From assembly GCF_949987535.1 (NCBI RefSeq), contig NC_080067.1, positions 68,014,128-68,078,127 of the forward strand: 64,000 nt of DNA, written 5' to 3'. Positions within the stretch are counted from its first letter, which is position 1. Every line of letters begins with the position of its first letter. The position numbers and the translations under genes are program-made. Under the pieces are notes generated by a model that was not told the origin of the DNA, made no database searches, and saw only the letters and a program-made list of their open reading frames with translations. Below, piece after piece: positions 13,401-22,480 of this stretch. Origin of the DNA: Balaenoptera acutorostrata. Taxonomy: Eukaryota > Chordata > Mammalia > Artiodactyla > Balaenopteridae.

Positions 13401-16400
13401 TTGAACCCCAGTTTCCTCATGTGCAAAATGGGGGCATTAATGGTGATTCCTTCATGGAGTTGTAGTGGGGCTTAACTGAGTCAATGCATGGCAGCCCTAG
13501 GAACGGTGCCTGGGACGTGGGGAAGCACAGCACCATGTAAGTGTTAGCTGTGACTCTCAGGAGCCCTGGGATGCATGGGGGACAAGGATTGTTTTGTCCT
13601 GGTTTCATACACGAAGAGGTTAGGAGGCCTGTCTTGGGTGGCTTGCCGAGACTCATAAGACCTCACAGTGTGCTAGATTTTCCAGCTATAATACCCGTTC
13701 ATGAGAGGTTCTCTCATCTGAGCCTTACCACAACTTTGTAAGGTAGATTCCAGCTATGTCTCCTGGTTAGCCAATAAGAAGGCTCAGGGAGCTTCTCCAC
13801 TCTAGGCCTAATAGCTGGGAATGTGGGAGCTGGGACTGCAGCCTCATCCAGTGCTGTACCATGCAGGCCAAGGTGCTGAGGGCCTTGTCTTCTGTCCCCT
13901 CTGCCCTGTTCTCCCTCCTGTCACTTGCAACCTGAAGCTGCAAGGGGTGGGAGCTGGCTGTTAGCACAGCCCTCAGTGTAAGGGGGCTGGAGGCCCGACC
14001 TGGCTGTGAGGCCCAGTGTCGGGTGCTGTCGTGGGAGGGTGAACAGTGCCTTGCCCTGCCCCTCTCCACTTCTCTATGGGAACCTGCCCCCAGACTTCCT
14101 CCTCCTAAGTGGAGAAAGGGGTGGGGGTGATGAGCCTGACAACCTGAAGAGCGGCTAACACTCTGCAGGTCCCTAGCAGGAAATGCACGCTGGTTCCCAT
14201 AGCAACCAGGCTGGCCTGGCCCCTGCCCCCTCTCCCACTGGCTCAAAAGAGCTGGGATGGAATATCACCTTAGTCGAGGGAGATTAAACCCCAGAGAAGG
14301 GCACAGACCCAACTCTGGGCATACCACACTCCGGACGACCTCCCCAAAGGCAGTTGTATATGGTCAGGATGACCATATGCTTTAGTGTGTCCAGGGCAGT
14401 CCTGGTTTATGCCTGTCATGCTAACATGATTATTACTAGTGCCCGCTTTCACTCTCAAAATAGTGCAGTTTGAATAATAAATTATATGGCCATCGTAGAT
14501 ATGGGGACTCTCCAGAGCCCAGGCCCAAATAGAGGCTCTGAAGGGGTGTTCAGGCACCGAGGTCTGGGCTCCCTTTGGGGATTGGGGTTCCGCTCGTGGA
14601 TGCTTTGAGGCCTCTGAACTCCAGGTGACCCCAACCTTCCTGCCTGCTTTCTTTCTCTCCTTTTCTCACCCCTCCTCAGCGCCCACCCCTGCCCCAGGGC
14701 AGAAAGGAGCTGCTGCCCTGCTCCTGGTTGGGTGGGGAGAGAGGTTGGCTGTGAAACTCAGAGGCCCCACCTCCTGGCTGTTCTGGGTTGTTCTTGAGGA
14801 TCTTCAGGAATAATTATCCTTGAGCTTCAGGGAAGGGTGGGGGCATCCGGGTGGGGGCATCCCAGCAGAGTAGAGGCTGCTGCCAGCCCACTAGCGGTCT
14901 CTTCCCATCCCCTTCCCTCCTCTTCCTCCTCCTCCCTCTCGTCGCTGCCTCAACAAGTCCAGGCTGTCCAGGTGATGGAGCTGACGTGTGAGGCCCCAGA
15001 GTTGGGGGTCGGGGGCGGGGCAGGGGCGGGGAGGAGTCCGCTGACGTGGGGTTTCTACGGGGCAAAAGGGCCTTTTGTAGCTGCAGCTGGACTTAGGCAG
15101 TACCAGCACGGCCCCCTCAGTCTGGGAGGTGGGGGGCCGAGCCCTGTGCTTGGGAAGGGCCAGATTCCCACAGAGGTGTGGAGGGTTGGTGCCTGCAGAG
15201 ATGGAGGTGAGACGTCCATCCTCTTCTCCCCCCTAGCCTGTCCCCCTGGGAGCTATAAGGCGAAGCAGGGAGAGGGGCCCTGCCTGCCCTGCCCACCCAA
15301 CAGCCGCACCACCTCGCCAGCCTCCAGCATCTGCACCTGCCACAGTAACTTCTACCGCGCAGACTCCGACTCTGCAGACAGTGCCTGTACCAGTGAGTGA
15401 ACTCGCGTCCTCACACTCTCCCACTCCAGGCCTTCCCTCTGCGAGCCGGCCTGCGGGTGCCTAAACAGTCTCTATGAATAACTCCACTTTCCAGATAGGA
15501 TAACTGAGGCTCAGGGGGGTTAGATGTTGTGTTCAACATGGCACAGGTAGGAAGTGACCAGCCCTGAGCCAGAATCCAGGTGAGCTGAAAGGCTTAGCCC
15601 TTCCACCAACATTTAATAAGCATTTGTTAGCTCCTCGCTGGGTATCAGAAACTGGCTAGGACCCTCTAGTCCATTATTCCTTCCTCTGTCTACAACTGCT
15701 ATTCTTTTGGCCCAACTCTAACCAGAGAGGGGACCTCACACCCCTGGGGCAGCCTGGTGTCCTGCTTTTTCCCTGCTTTGGCCTTTGGTGCCAGGCATTG
15801 CCAGGCGCCAGGGATGTGGAGGAAAAGATACAGTCACTGTTCTAGGAGCTTGCAACCTGGTGGGAGAAACAGATGTGAAAACAGATAATGACCATATAAC
15901 GTGCTAAGTGCTGGGCTGGAGGGATGCCCAGGAATTGTTACAGGAATGCAGAGGACGGGAAGAGAATGAATCAAGGAAGGTTTCCAAGAGGAGGTGACCT
16001 CTCAAGTTGAGCCTTAAAGGCCAAATAAATAGGAGTCTGCCCAGTGAAGAAGTGTAGGAAAGGTATTCCACTTATTAAAGCAGAGGCAAAGGCAAGGAGG
16101 TAGGAAGCAGCTTGGAGTGTGCAGGAACTCTGGACAAATGGTGGTCCTAGGGCCCTAGCTCACTGTCTTCTCCTTCCACCTTCCCCACAGCGGTGCCGTC
16201 TCCGCCCCGGGGTGTGATCTCCAATGTGAATGAGACCTCGCTGATCCTCGAGTGGAGTGAGCCCCGGGACCTGGGTGGCCGGGACGACCTCCTATACAAT
16301 GTCATCTGCAAGAAGTGCCATGGGGGCCTTGGGACCGGGGGCACCATGACCTGCTCACGCTGTGATGACAATGTGGAGTTTGTGCCTCGGCAGTTGGGCC

Positions 16401-19400
16401 TGACAGAACGCCGGGTCCACATCAGCCATCTGTTGGCCCACACGCGCTACACCTTTGAGGTGCAGGCAGTCAACGGTGTCTCGGGCAAGAGCCCTTTGCC
16501 CCCCCGCTACGCAGCTGTGAATATCACCACCAACCAGGCTGGTGAGGAGGGCACACAGGAGGGTAGGGCCTGGGTCATCTTCCCCCACATAGAGCTGAGG
16601 TTGCCTGGGGCACAGACCATCGGGGGTCCCATGGGAACTGGGTCCTTGGGAAGGATGCCAGGGCCCGTGATGAGCCCCCCGCTCTTCCCCTAGCCCCATC
16701 TGAAGTGCCAACACTACACCTGCACAGCAGCTCCGGAAGCAGTCTGACTTTGTCCTGGGCGCCCCCAGAGCGGCCCAACGGAGTCATCCTGGACTACGAG
16801 ATGAAGTACTTTGAGAAGGTCAGAGCCTCAAGGGACAGGAGGAAGCCTTGGGACAAGAAGATTACCCCAGATAGTGTCAGGGGCCCTTGGGAGCAAAGCC
16901 TTGGGTACTGAGTGGGGGTGGGCAGGGGCCGATGAGCGTCAGGACCCACTGAGACACAGCCTTCCTCCTGGTATTGCAGAGTGAGGGCATCGCCTCCACA
17001 GTGACCAGCCAGAAGAACTCCGTGCAGCTGGACGGGCTGCGACCTGACGCCCGCTACGTGGTCCAGGTCCGCGCCCGCACTGTAGCTGGCTATGGGCAGT
17101 ACAGCCACCCGGCTGAGTTTGAGACCACAAGTGAGAGAGGTACACACCCCCACGCACCTGTCCCTGCCCCTGCCCCTGCCCACACTTTCCACCCCACCAC
17201 TCACCTGTCCCTCCCCGTCTCTAGGCTCTGGTGCCCAGCAGCTCCAGGAGCAGCTCCCCCTCATTGTGGGCTCTGCAACGGCCGGGCTTGTCTTCGTGGT
17301 AGCTGTTGTGGTCATTGCTGTCGTCTGCCTCAGGTACTCCCAGGCCCAGGGGCCGACTAGAGCTTCCCTTTAGTGCCCTAGAGCCCTCTCGCCACATAGG
17401 TGAACCATCACCCACATCAAACCTAGAACCACAGCCTTCCTAGGCCCAGGCTATCCTTGTTGGAGAGGCTCTCTCCAGTCCATGCCTGTGTCCTCGTCCT
17501 GCCCCCTCCCTGTCCCCTGAATCTACTGGCAGATTCCCTCAGGGACCAAGTCCACTGAGCCTCTTGCCCGGAGACCCAGTGGCAGCTATAGCCACTGACC
17601 ATAGCACCAGGCACTGGGCCGTCCCCTATGGTCTCTGCCCCTCCTGTGAGCCCAAGGGTCCCCTGAAGGGAAGGAGCTGCGGACTTGTCTCATGCCTCCC
17701 CTCCACCCTGCCCCTCCAGGAAGCAGCGGCACAGCTCTGATTCGGAGTACACAGAGAAGCTGCAGCAATACAGTGAGTTTGCCTCCTCATCCCAGCCTCC
17801 CAAAGCTCCCTTGGTCCCTGCAGGGCTTGGAGACACCCCTTTCCCTGTCTGGGACTTTATTCCTTTAACTCTTACCCTGGCCGGCCCCTCCTGCTTCCAA
17901 TTAAGTGCCATTTCCTGAGCCCCTACCTCACTCCCGCTAGCCCCAGAGATGAGTGAGATGTGACCCCTGTCCTCAGGGGTAGTCAGTCTTGTGAGAAAGA
18001 CAACATAGGTATACACAGGAAACAATGAGAGAACAATTAAGTGTTAAGCCGGGTGTTCCTGTGACAGAGGGCAGTGAGAGTTCAGAAAAGAGGAAGGCTT
18101 CCTGGAGGATGTAGCCTTGGGCTGAGCTGAGCCAGGTGGGATAAGCAGGGTTTAGAGAGGTGGGGGAGAGCATTCCTGGCTAGAGGAGCCTCTGGAAGGT
18201 AGTGGGTGGGGTGGGGAGAGTGCCCAACGGTGGGGGCAGTGAGAAGACTGGTTTGACAGCTGCTGGGAAGCCAGGCTGGGTAGTTGCGGCCAGTCCTTGG
18301 AGGGTCGTGAAAGGCAGGCAGAGGAGTTTGGACTTGACTGCACCACCGGTAATCTGAAAGGCTCTCAAGCTGGGGAGCAATACAATGAAAGTATTGTTGT
18401 AGGAAGACAGTTATGTGGGCTAGATTGGTGAGCAAAGTCTAGAGGCAGAGAGCCCAGCTGGGAGGCTATTGCAGTAGTCTGGGTGTTGATGGCCTGGACA
18501 AGGTCGGGGGCAGTGGGAATGAGGGGAGGGACGGATCTGAAATAGGTTTTGACACGATGAGAGATGAGGGAGAAAGAAGAAGAAGAATCCTAGGTGTCTA
18601 GCCTTTATGGTTACTAGTTCTCACCAAGGGGACAGTGGCGGGGTGGGGAGGGGCAAGTTCTGGCTTCAACAGAGGAATACGGAGCAGGTTTAGCAGAGAG
18701 GCTGGGAATGTGTTCCTGTCTGGGGCAGTATCCCGGGTCTCAGAGTTCCCTCACTGTCCCCAGCCCGAGGATCTCGCCCCCTCTCACGCCCACCTTTTCT
18801 TCCTTAGTTGCTCCTGGAATGAAGGTTTATATCGACCCTTTTACCTACGAAGACCCTAATGAGGCTGTGCGGGAGTTTGCCAAGGAGATCGATGTGTCCT
18901 GCGTCAAGATCGAGGAGGTGATTGGAGCTGGTGAGTCCCCTGGGGCACGGTGGGGAGGAGAGGCTGGTGGTGACCCCGAGGGAGGGCAGAGGTGGTTGGG
19001 TACAGAAATAGCTTACTATCTGTGCTCTGTGCCCTGCAGGGGAGTTCGGGGAAGTGTGCCGGGGTCGGCTAAAACAGCCTGGGCGCCGGGAAGTGTTTGT
19101 GGCCATCAAGACGCTCAAGGTGGGCTACACAGAGAGGCAGCGGCGGGACTTCCTCAGCGAGGCCTCCATCATGGGTCAGTTTGACCATCCCAACATAATC
19201 CGGTTGGAGGGCGTGGTCACCAAAAGTCGGCCAGTCATGATCCTCACTGAGTTCATGGAGAACTGTGCCCTGGACTCCTTCCTCCGGGTAAGAGCCAGCC
19301 CCCGGCCCCTCCCCCTCTTCTTCCCCCCACCCCCCAGAGAGCTAGGTTGGGCAAACCACCCCCTCCCACAAGTCAGGCAGACCCTATTCAAGTCCAAATA

Positions 19401-21033
19401 TTTACCGAGGTGGCATGGTGCAGGGAAAGAGCTGGGCCTTCAGAGCCAGAAAGACCAGAGTTCTCATCCTGACTCTGCCCGCCCCCTACTGCCTGTGTGA
19501 CCTCAGGCTTTACTTAACCTCTCTGAGTCTCCGCTGCCTTGGTTGTAAAATGAGAATGGTAAGAGCTATTTGGGTCCTCACAGGGGTTAATTGGGTTGAT
19601 ATATACAGATGCCGGCCACACAGGAGGGCAGCTTCCTTACTCTCAGTGCACAGTGGACATGGTCAGAGGGGTAGATGAGGCATGGTCTTGGAGGACTTCG
19701 AGAGGGTGGGCAGGCGGGCAGGCAGGAAGGTCTTGGGTGGGCCCGGGGCCAGGCAGGAGGCAATGGGCACCCCCTTGAGCCTGCTCGTTGCCTCCAGCTC
19801 AACGACGGACAGTTCACGGTCATCCAGCTGGTGGGCATGTTGCGGGGCATTGCTGCCGGCATGAAGTACCTGTCTGAGATGAACTACGTGCACCGAGACC
19901 TGGCTGCCCGCAACATCCTTGTCAACAGCAACCTGGTCTGCAAAGTCTCAGACTTTGGCCTCTCCCGCTTCCTGGAGGATGATCCCTCTGATCCTACCTA
20001 CACCAGCTCCCTGGTACACGAAGCCGCTGGGAGGGAGACTGGGGGCGGGGCCAACCAGGCAGGGGCTCGGGGCTGGGGACGAGCCTCGAGACATAGGGTG
20101 AAGGGCGTGTGCCCCCCCAACCAGGGCGGGAAGATCCCCATTCGCTGGACCGCCCCAGAGGCCATAGCCTATCGGAAGTTCACCTCTGCTAGTGACGTCT
20201 GGAGCTATGGAATCGTCATGTGGGAGGTCATGAGCTATGGCGAGCGACCCTACTGGGACATGAGCAACCAGGATGTGAGTGGGGCCAGCCAGAGCGCTTG
20301 GGTGGGTGGGAGCTGGCTGGGGAGCAGAGTGGTGGCTCACTCCAGGGTTCCCTGCTCTTGGCTCAGGTCATCAATGCCGTGGAGCAGGATTACCGGCTGC
20401 CCCCACCCATGGACTGCCCCACAGCACTGCACCAGCTCATGCTGGACTGCTGGGTGCGGGACCGGAACCTCAGGCCCAAATTCTCCCAGATCGTCAACAC
20501 CCTGGACAAGCTGATCCGCAACGCCGCCAGCCTTAAGGTCATCGCCAGTGCCCAGTCTGGGTCAGTTCCTCTGCCTCTGCCCTTGCCCTGCTCCCGAGCC
20601 AGCAGCACCACCCCTGCTTCCCCTGACATCAGGACTCATCAGGTCCCTCTCTTCTCCCCACAGCATGTCACAGCCCCTCCTGGACCGCACGGTCCCAGAC
20701 TACACGACCTTCACGACAGTTGGTGACTGGCTAGATGCCATCAAGATGGGGCGGTACAAGGAGAGCTTTGTCAGTGCGGGGTTTGCATCCTTTGACCTGG
20801 TGGCCCAGATGACCGCAGAGTGAGTGTGCCTCACATTTGGAGGGGCAGGGCTGGGGGCTCTGAGCTGGGCCCAGAGTGGTGGGCAGTGGGGGAGGGACTG
20901 ACTGTGCCCTTGGCCCGTCTGCAGAGACCTGCTCCGGATCGGGGTCACCTTGGCGGGCCACCAGAAGAAGATCCTCAGCAGTATCCAGGACATGCGGCTG
21001 CAGATGAACCAGACGCTGCCTGTGCAGGTCTGA
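2179..21033 (+). CDS. EPHB3: Ephrin type-B receptor 3, whole gene (16 coding exons)
   Basis: Receptor tyrosine kinase that binds membrane-tethered ephrin-B ligands on neighbouring cells and signals repulsion or adhesion, for example in axon guidance and intestinal crypt cell positioning (family knowledge). Joining 16 exons by GT-AG and phase gives 3003 nt: 1000 residues plus stop. Signal peptide about 1-36; ephrin-binding domain about 39-217; cysteine-rich region to about 336; fibronectin III domains about 339-450 and 456-546; transmembrane helix about 559-584; juxtamembrane tyrosines 610 and 616; kinase about 633-896 with the glycine loop GAGEFGEV, Lys667 in VAIK, HRD Asp760, DFG Asp778 and activation-loop Tyr794; SAM domain about 925-985; C-terminus VQV. 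Residues such as [11 protein letters not shown] and [15 protein letters not shown] separate it from EPHB1, EPHB2 and EPHB4. All key catalytic residues are present, so the gene looks functional. Confidence 0.98.
5860..6040. promoter_or_regulatory. Possible intronic regulatory element
   Basis: A compact non-repetitive segment in intron 1 with a homeodomain-type TAATTAA at 5956-5962 and an AP-1-type TGAGTCA at 6028-6034, next to a GC-rich stretch. Motifs this short occur by chance, so the call rests on clustering and lack of repeat content. Cross-species conservation would decide it. Confidence 0.25.
7464..7497. repeat. (TG)n microsatellite in intron 1
   Basis: An uninterrupted TG run of about 17 units, followed by several hundred bases of looser TG-rich text. 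A likely length-variable marker. Confidence 0.9.
8690..9130. promoter_or_regulatory. GC-rich intronic segment, possible enhancer
   Basis: An imperfect tandem repeat of 'tgagcgatggcc' (about 8707-8735) is followed by AT-rich islands including 'tttaaac' and then a CpG-rich block at 8985-9130. It is non-repetitive and unlike the surrounding intron. Function is inferred from composition only. Confidence 0.3.
10170..10345 (+). repeat. MIR fragment
   Basis: Diverged match to the MIR core: 'gaatcagatagacctgaatttgagt', then 'cagttttctcatatgtaaaa' in the expected order. Confidence 0.55.
10918..10982 (+). CDS. EPHB3: EPHB3 coding exon 2
   Basis: 65 nt, residues 39-60, starting [15 protein letters not shown], the beginning of the mature receptor and first strand of the ephrin-binding domain. 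Acceptor cccccag|aga, donor ggg|gtaaga. The small size is usual for Eph receptor exon 2. Confidence 0.96.
11325..11425 (+). repeat. MIR fragment
   Basis: 'ccttggttccagatc', 'tgtgtgaccctgagcaa' and 'cctccatttct' follow the MIR order. Located in intron 2. Confidence 0.55.
11615..11698. mobile_element. Mariner-derived palindromic MITE (MAR1 type)
   Basis: Two 34-base arms at 11615-11648 and 11665-11698 are inverted repeats with several mismatches, joined by a short loop. The arm text ('ttggccaacccaata' at the right end) is that of the cetartiodactyl mariner-like MITE, and both ends show TA. It carries no transposase. A second, better conserved copy lies at 62735-62817. Confidence 0.85.
11730..12115 (-). 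repeat. Two consecutive MIR elements
   Basis: Two head-to-tail minus-strand MIR copies (about 11730-11890 and 11895-12115). Each shows the reversed order of MIR landmarks, such as 'tttattgagtgcttgct', 'acagatggggaagt', 'aggttaagtgactta' and 'gggatttgaaccca'. Confidence 0.8.
12207..12879 (+). CDS. EPHB3: EPHB3 coding exon 3: ephrin-binding domain
   Basis: 673 nt, residues 61-284 plus one base. Encodes most of the ligand-binding jellyroll, including [16 protein letters not shown], the conserved cysteines, and the start of the cysteine-rich linker ([11 protein letters not shown]). Acceptor ttgcacag|tgg, donor cgcc|gtgagt. The reading frame is open throughout. Confidence 0.98.
12880..15236 (+). 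other. EPHB3: EPHB3 intron 3
   Basis: 2.36 kb. It holds a clear plus-strand MIR (13305-13550) and probable further MIR remnants near 13560-13870. The rest is unique, with a GC-rich stretch at 14985-15040. No alternative exon is evident. Confidence 0.9.
13305..13550 (+). repeat. MIR element in intron 3
   Basis: Long MIR match in order: 'tagcacagaggttaggggc', 'ctctgccacttaccatctg', 'cttgggcaagttattta', 'cagtttcctcatgtgcaaaa' and 'gttgtagtggggcttaa'. Confidence 0.85.
15237..15392 (+). CDS. EPHB3: EPHB3 coding exon 4: cysteine-rich (EGF-like) region
   Basis: 156 nt, residues 285-336. [22 protein letters not shown] and the later [11 protein letters not shown] supply the paired cysteines of the Eph EGF-like module. 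Acceptor ccctag|cct, donor acca|gtgagt. Confidence 0.97.
15465..15590 (-). repeat. MIR fragment in intron 4
   Basis: 'ccactttccagataggataactgaggctcag' reads as reversed MIR (quoted in part); strongly diverged. Intron 4 spans 15393-16190. Confidence 0.55.
15600..16130. repeat. Ancient interspersed repeat, family not assigned
   Basis: Contains 'aaggtttccaagaggaggtg' and 'gaaaggtattccac', phrases shared with similar stretches near 10060, 18090, 26230 and 62010 in this window. The layout resembles a common old mammalian repeat, which I do not name with confidence. Confidence 0.4.
16191..16541 (+). CDS. EPHB3: EPHB3 coding exon 5: first fibronectin III domain
   Basis: 351 nt, residues 337-454. 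Begins [25 protein letters not shown] and ends [10 protein letters not shown]. The loop after KKCH reads [10 protein letters not shown] before CSRCDDN, a glycine-rich stretch that varies in length between mammals. Acceptor ccacag|cgg, donor gctg|gtgagg. Confidence 0.97.
16694..16818 (+). CDS. EPHB3: EPHB3 coding exon 6: second fibronectin III domain, part 1
   Basis: 125 nt, residues 454-495: [21 protein letters not shown] to DYEMKYFEK. Acceptor cccctag|ccc, donor gagaag|gtcaga. The intron before it is only 152 bp. Confidence 0.97.
16980..17139 (+). CDS. EPHB3: EPHB3 coding exon 7: second fibronectin III domain, part 2
   Basis: 160 nt, residues 496-548 plus one base: [20 protein letters not shown] to FETTSER, with the [14 protein letters not shown] strand typical of Eph FN3-2. 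Acceptor attgcag|agt, donor agag|gtacac. Confidence 0.97.
17225..17333 (+). CDS. EPHB3: EPHB3 coding exon 8: transmembrane segment
   Basis: 109 nt, residues 549-584 plus two bases. Carries [17 protein letters not shown] and the rest of a single hydrophobic helix (about 559-584), followed by the basic stop-transfer residues RKQRH across the next junction. Acceptor tctctag|gct, donor ctcag|gtactc. Confidence 0.97.
17720..17772 (+). CDS. EPHB3: EPHB3 coding exon 9: juxtamembrane
   Basis: 53 nt, residues 585-602 plus one base: [18 protein letters not shown]. Acceptor cctccag|gaa, donor taca|gtgagt. This very short exon is conserved in the Eph family and is placed by phase on both sides. Confidence 0.95.
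17890..18620. repeat. Ancient interspersed repeat in intron 9, family not assigned
   Basis: Much of intron 9 (17773-18807) reads as one long old repeat: 'gaggaaggcttcctggagga', 'aggtgggggagagcattcc', then 'ttggagggtcgtgaaaggca'. Comparable text stands at 28010-28710. The family would need a Dfam search. Confidence 0.45.
18808..18930 (+). CDS. EPHB3: EPHB3 coding exon 10: juxtamembrane and start of kinase
   Basis: 123 nt, residues 603-643 plus one base. Contains [15 protein letters not shown] with regulatory tyrosines 610 and 616, which hold Eph kinases inactive until phosphorylated (family knowledge), then [10 protein letters not shown], the first part of the ATP-binding glycine loop. Acceptor ccttag|ttg, donor gctg|gtgagt. 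Confidence 0.97.
19040..19287 (+). CDS. EPHB3: EPHB3 coding exon 11: kinase N-lobe
   Basis: 248 nt, residues 644-726. [10 protein letters not shown] completes the glycine loop; VAIKTLK carries the catalytic Lys667; [14 protein letters not shown] forms the hinge. The cysteine in MENCALD is typical of EPHB3, where most other Eph kinases have glycine. Acceptor ctgcag|ggg, donor ccgg|gtaaga. Confidence 0.98.
19405..19615 (+). repeat. MIR element in intron 11
   Basis: 'gcatggtgcagggaaagagc', 'cctgactctgcc', 'ctgtgtgacctcaggc', 'ttgtaaaatgagaatggt' in MIR order. Confidence 0.8.
19798..20013 (+). CDS. EPHB3: EPHB3 coding exon 12: catalytic loop and activation segment
   Basis: 216 nt, residues 727-798. 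[10 protein letters not shown] holds the catalytic Asp760, VSDFGLSRF the metal-binding Asp778, and DPTYTSSL the activation-loop Tyr794. Acceptor cctccag|ctc, donor tccctg|gtacac. All residues needed for kinase activity are present. Confidence 0.98.
20125..20274 (+). CDS. EPHB3: EPHB3 coding exon 13: kinase C-lobe
   Basis: 150 nt, residues 799-848: [29 protein letters not shown] to MSNQD. It follows a 111-bp GC-rich intron, the shortest in the gene. That intron is open in frame with both exons, so retention would insert 37 residues rather than stop translation. Acceptor aaccag|ggc, donor ggat|gtgagt. Confidence 0.97.
20367..20560 (+). CDS. EPHB3: EPHB3 coding exon 14: end of kinase domain
   Basis: 194 nt, residues 849-912 plus two bases: [29 protein letters not shown] to [12 protein letters not shown]. 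Acceptor gctcag|gtc, donor tctgg|gtcagt. Confidence 0.97.
20664..20819 (+). CDS. EPHB3: EPHB3 coding exon 15: SAM domain, part 1
   Basis: 156 nt, residues 913-964 plus two bases. [21 protein letters not shown] is the first helix pair of the SAM domain, which mediates receptor clustering and adaptor contacts. Acceptor ccacag|cat, donor gcaga|gtgagt. Confidence 0.97.
20925..21033 (+). CDS. EPHB3: EPHB3 coding exon 16: SAM domain end and C-terminus
   Basis: 109 nt including TGA at 21031-21033. [17 protein letters not shown] is the last SAM helix; the protein ends LPVQV, a PDZ-binding type tail as in other B-class Eph receptors. Acceptor tctgcag|aga. Confidence 0.97.
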
Positions 21034-21370
21034 CACCCAACTCCCACTGGATGGGTGCCCTCCAAGGACTGTGCAGGGACTCTGACCAGCTGGCTGGACT
21101 TTTGGACTTTTGGATGCCTGGCCTTCGGCTGTGGCCCAGAAGGTGGAAGTCTGGGGAAGGCCCAAGCTGGGACTTCTCCTCCAGGCCTGTGCTCCCTCCC
21201 CAGGAAGTTTGCCCCAAACCTCTTCATATTGAAGATGGATTAGGAGAGGGGGTGATGACCCCTCCCAAGCCCCTCGGGGCCCAGGCCTTCCTGTTCTCCA
21301 GTGGGGGATCCCCACCACCTCAGACTTGGCTGTTCTTCAGTGCTGGAGGTCCTGGCACGGTCAGGTGGGG

Positions 21371-21376
21371 AATAAA
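21371..21376 (+). terminator. EPHB3: Proximal polyadenylation signal
   Basis: Canonical AATAAA about 340 nt after the stop codon. Use of this site would give a short 3' UTR lacking the GT tract. Use is not shown by sequence alone. Confidence 0.5.
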
Positions 21377-21667
21377 CCTGGGTTCCATAGGGCCCAGCCC
21401 TGGCAGGGGTCTGGCCCCCCAGGTAGGCAGAGAGCAGTCCCTCCCTCAGGAACTGGAGGAGGGAACTCCGGGAATGGGGTAATGTGACACCCCCATCCCG
21501 AAGCCAGCTGGCCCCTCCAGTTTGCACAGGGACTTGTTCTGGGGGCTGAGGGCCCTGCCCCACCCCCGCCCTTGGTGCTGTCATAAAAGGGCAGGCAGGG
21601 GCAGGCTGAGGAGCAGCCCCTTGCCCCCCAGAGACTGACTCTCAGAGCCAGAGGTCGGATGTGAGTG

Positions 21668-21670
<3 letters not shown>

Positions 21671-21712
<42 letters not shown>
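21671..21712 (+). repeat. (GT)21 microsatellite in the EPHB3 3' UTR
   Basis: 21 uninterrupted GT units on the sense strand, giving a UG-repeat in the long message, followed by an imperfect 'ttgtgtgt'. Likely length-variable. Confidence 0.93.
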
Positions 21713-21715
<3 letters not shown>

Positions 21716-21798
21716 TGTGTACGCACTGGCCTGCACAGAGAGTATGGGTGAGAGCTTGGCCCTCTGCCCTGCCGTGGGGCCAGCTGGGCCGTCAGCGA

Positions 21799-21804
21799 AA
21801 TAAA
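21799..21804 (+). terminator. EPHB3: Distal polyadenylation signal of EPHB3
   Basis: Canonical AATAAA about 766 nt after the stop, followed by T-rich sequence ('gattcttttgcc'). This is the best candidate for the main 3' end. Confidence 0.7.
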
Positions 21805-22254
21805 GGCAATAAGATGATTCTTTTGCCCCTTCTCATTCGACCTCCCAAGGCAGGATTCCCTGATGCCCTTAAGTTCACAGTCCCTCAGCACCAGCCCTTC
21901 AGAATTCCCAGGAGTCATTGGGAGGCCAGATCCAAGCCTCTCCAAGTACAACTTCCCTTTTATGCTTCAGCCTTGCTGCATCTAACTTCTTGGAAGTGGG
22001 GCAGTAACAGAAGAGAGCAAACTACCCCAGAGCTCCTTCCTTCTAAGGCCCAGGCCTTCCCAGGGGCTGTCGGGGCAGACACTTGAGTCTGGACGGTGTT
22101 TTACAGAGTCCTTTCACACCCATTGTCTCTGAGGGGGCTGGGGGTAGAGGCAGTTGGTCAGCTCCCAGGGTCACATGGCCCCAGACAAAGGGGATGAGAA
22201 GCCACTGGGGTTCGGATCCCGAGGCCAGCTCCTCTCAGCAAGTGTCAGTGGAGA

Positions 22255-22480
22255 AGTGTGGCTTCTCTTTACTGAACGATTACTATGCTCCTGGCACTGG
22301 GCTAAAACGCTCCATTTATACACGGATCTTATTTAATCTCACAACAACCCAGCCAGGGAAGGAAGTATTTTTATCTCTTTTTTACAGAGGAGGAAAGGGA
22401 GAGGTTAAGTAACTTGCTCAAAGTCGCTGAGCCAGTAAGTGAGGCCCGAGGCTGGGATTCCCACCCAGAGACTGCCTGCA
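22255..22480 (-). repeat. MIR element
   Basis: Reversed MIR order: 'cgattactatgctcctggc', 'atttaatctcacaacaaccc', 'tttacagaggaggaaaggga', 'ggttaagtaacttgctca', 'ggctgggattcccaccc'. Confidence 0.85.

Larger units (their letters stand above)
21034..21820 (+). other. EPHB3: EPHB3 3' UTR (end approximate)
   Basis: Non-coding sequence after the stop, with two AATAAA signals (21371-21376 and 21799-21804). The distal one fits the usual length of the EPHB3 3' UTR. It includes an uninterrupted (GT)21 at 21671-21712. Confidence 0.75.

Noticed and set aside
18635..18859. Open frame running into exon 10 from intron 9, as an alternative first exon
   Set aside because: It ends in the exon in another frame, and the acceptor at 18806-18807 fits the conserved exon start exactly.
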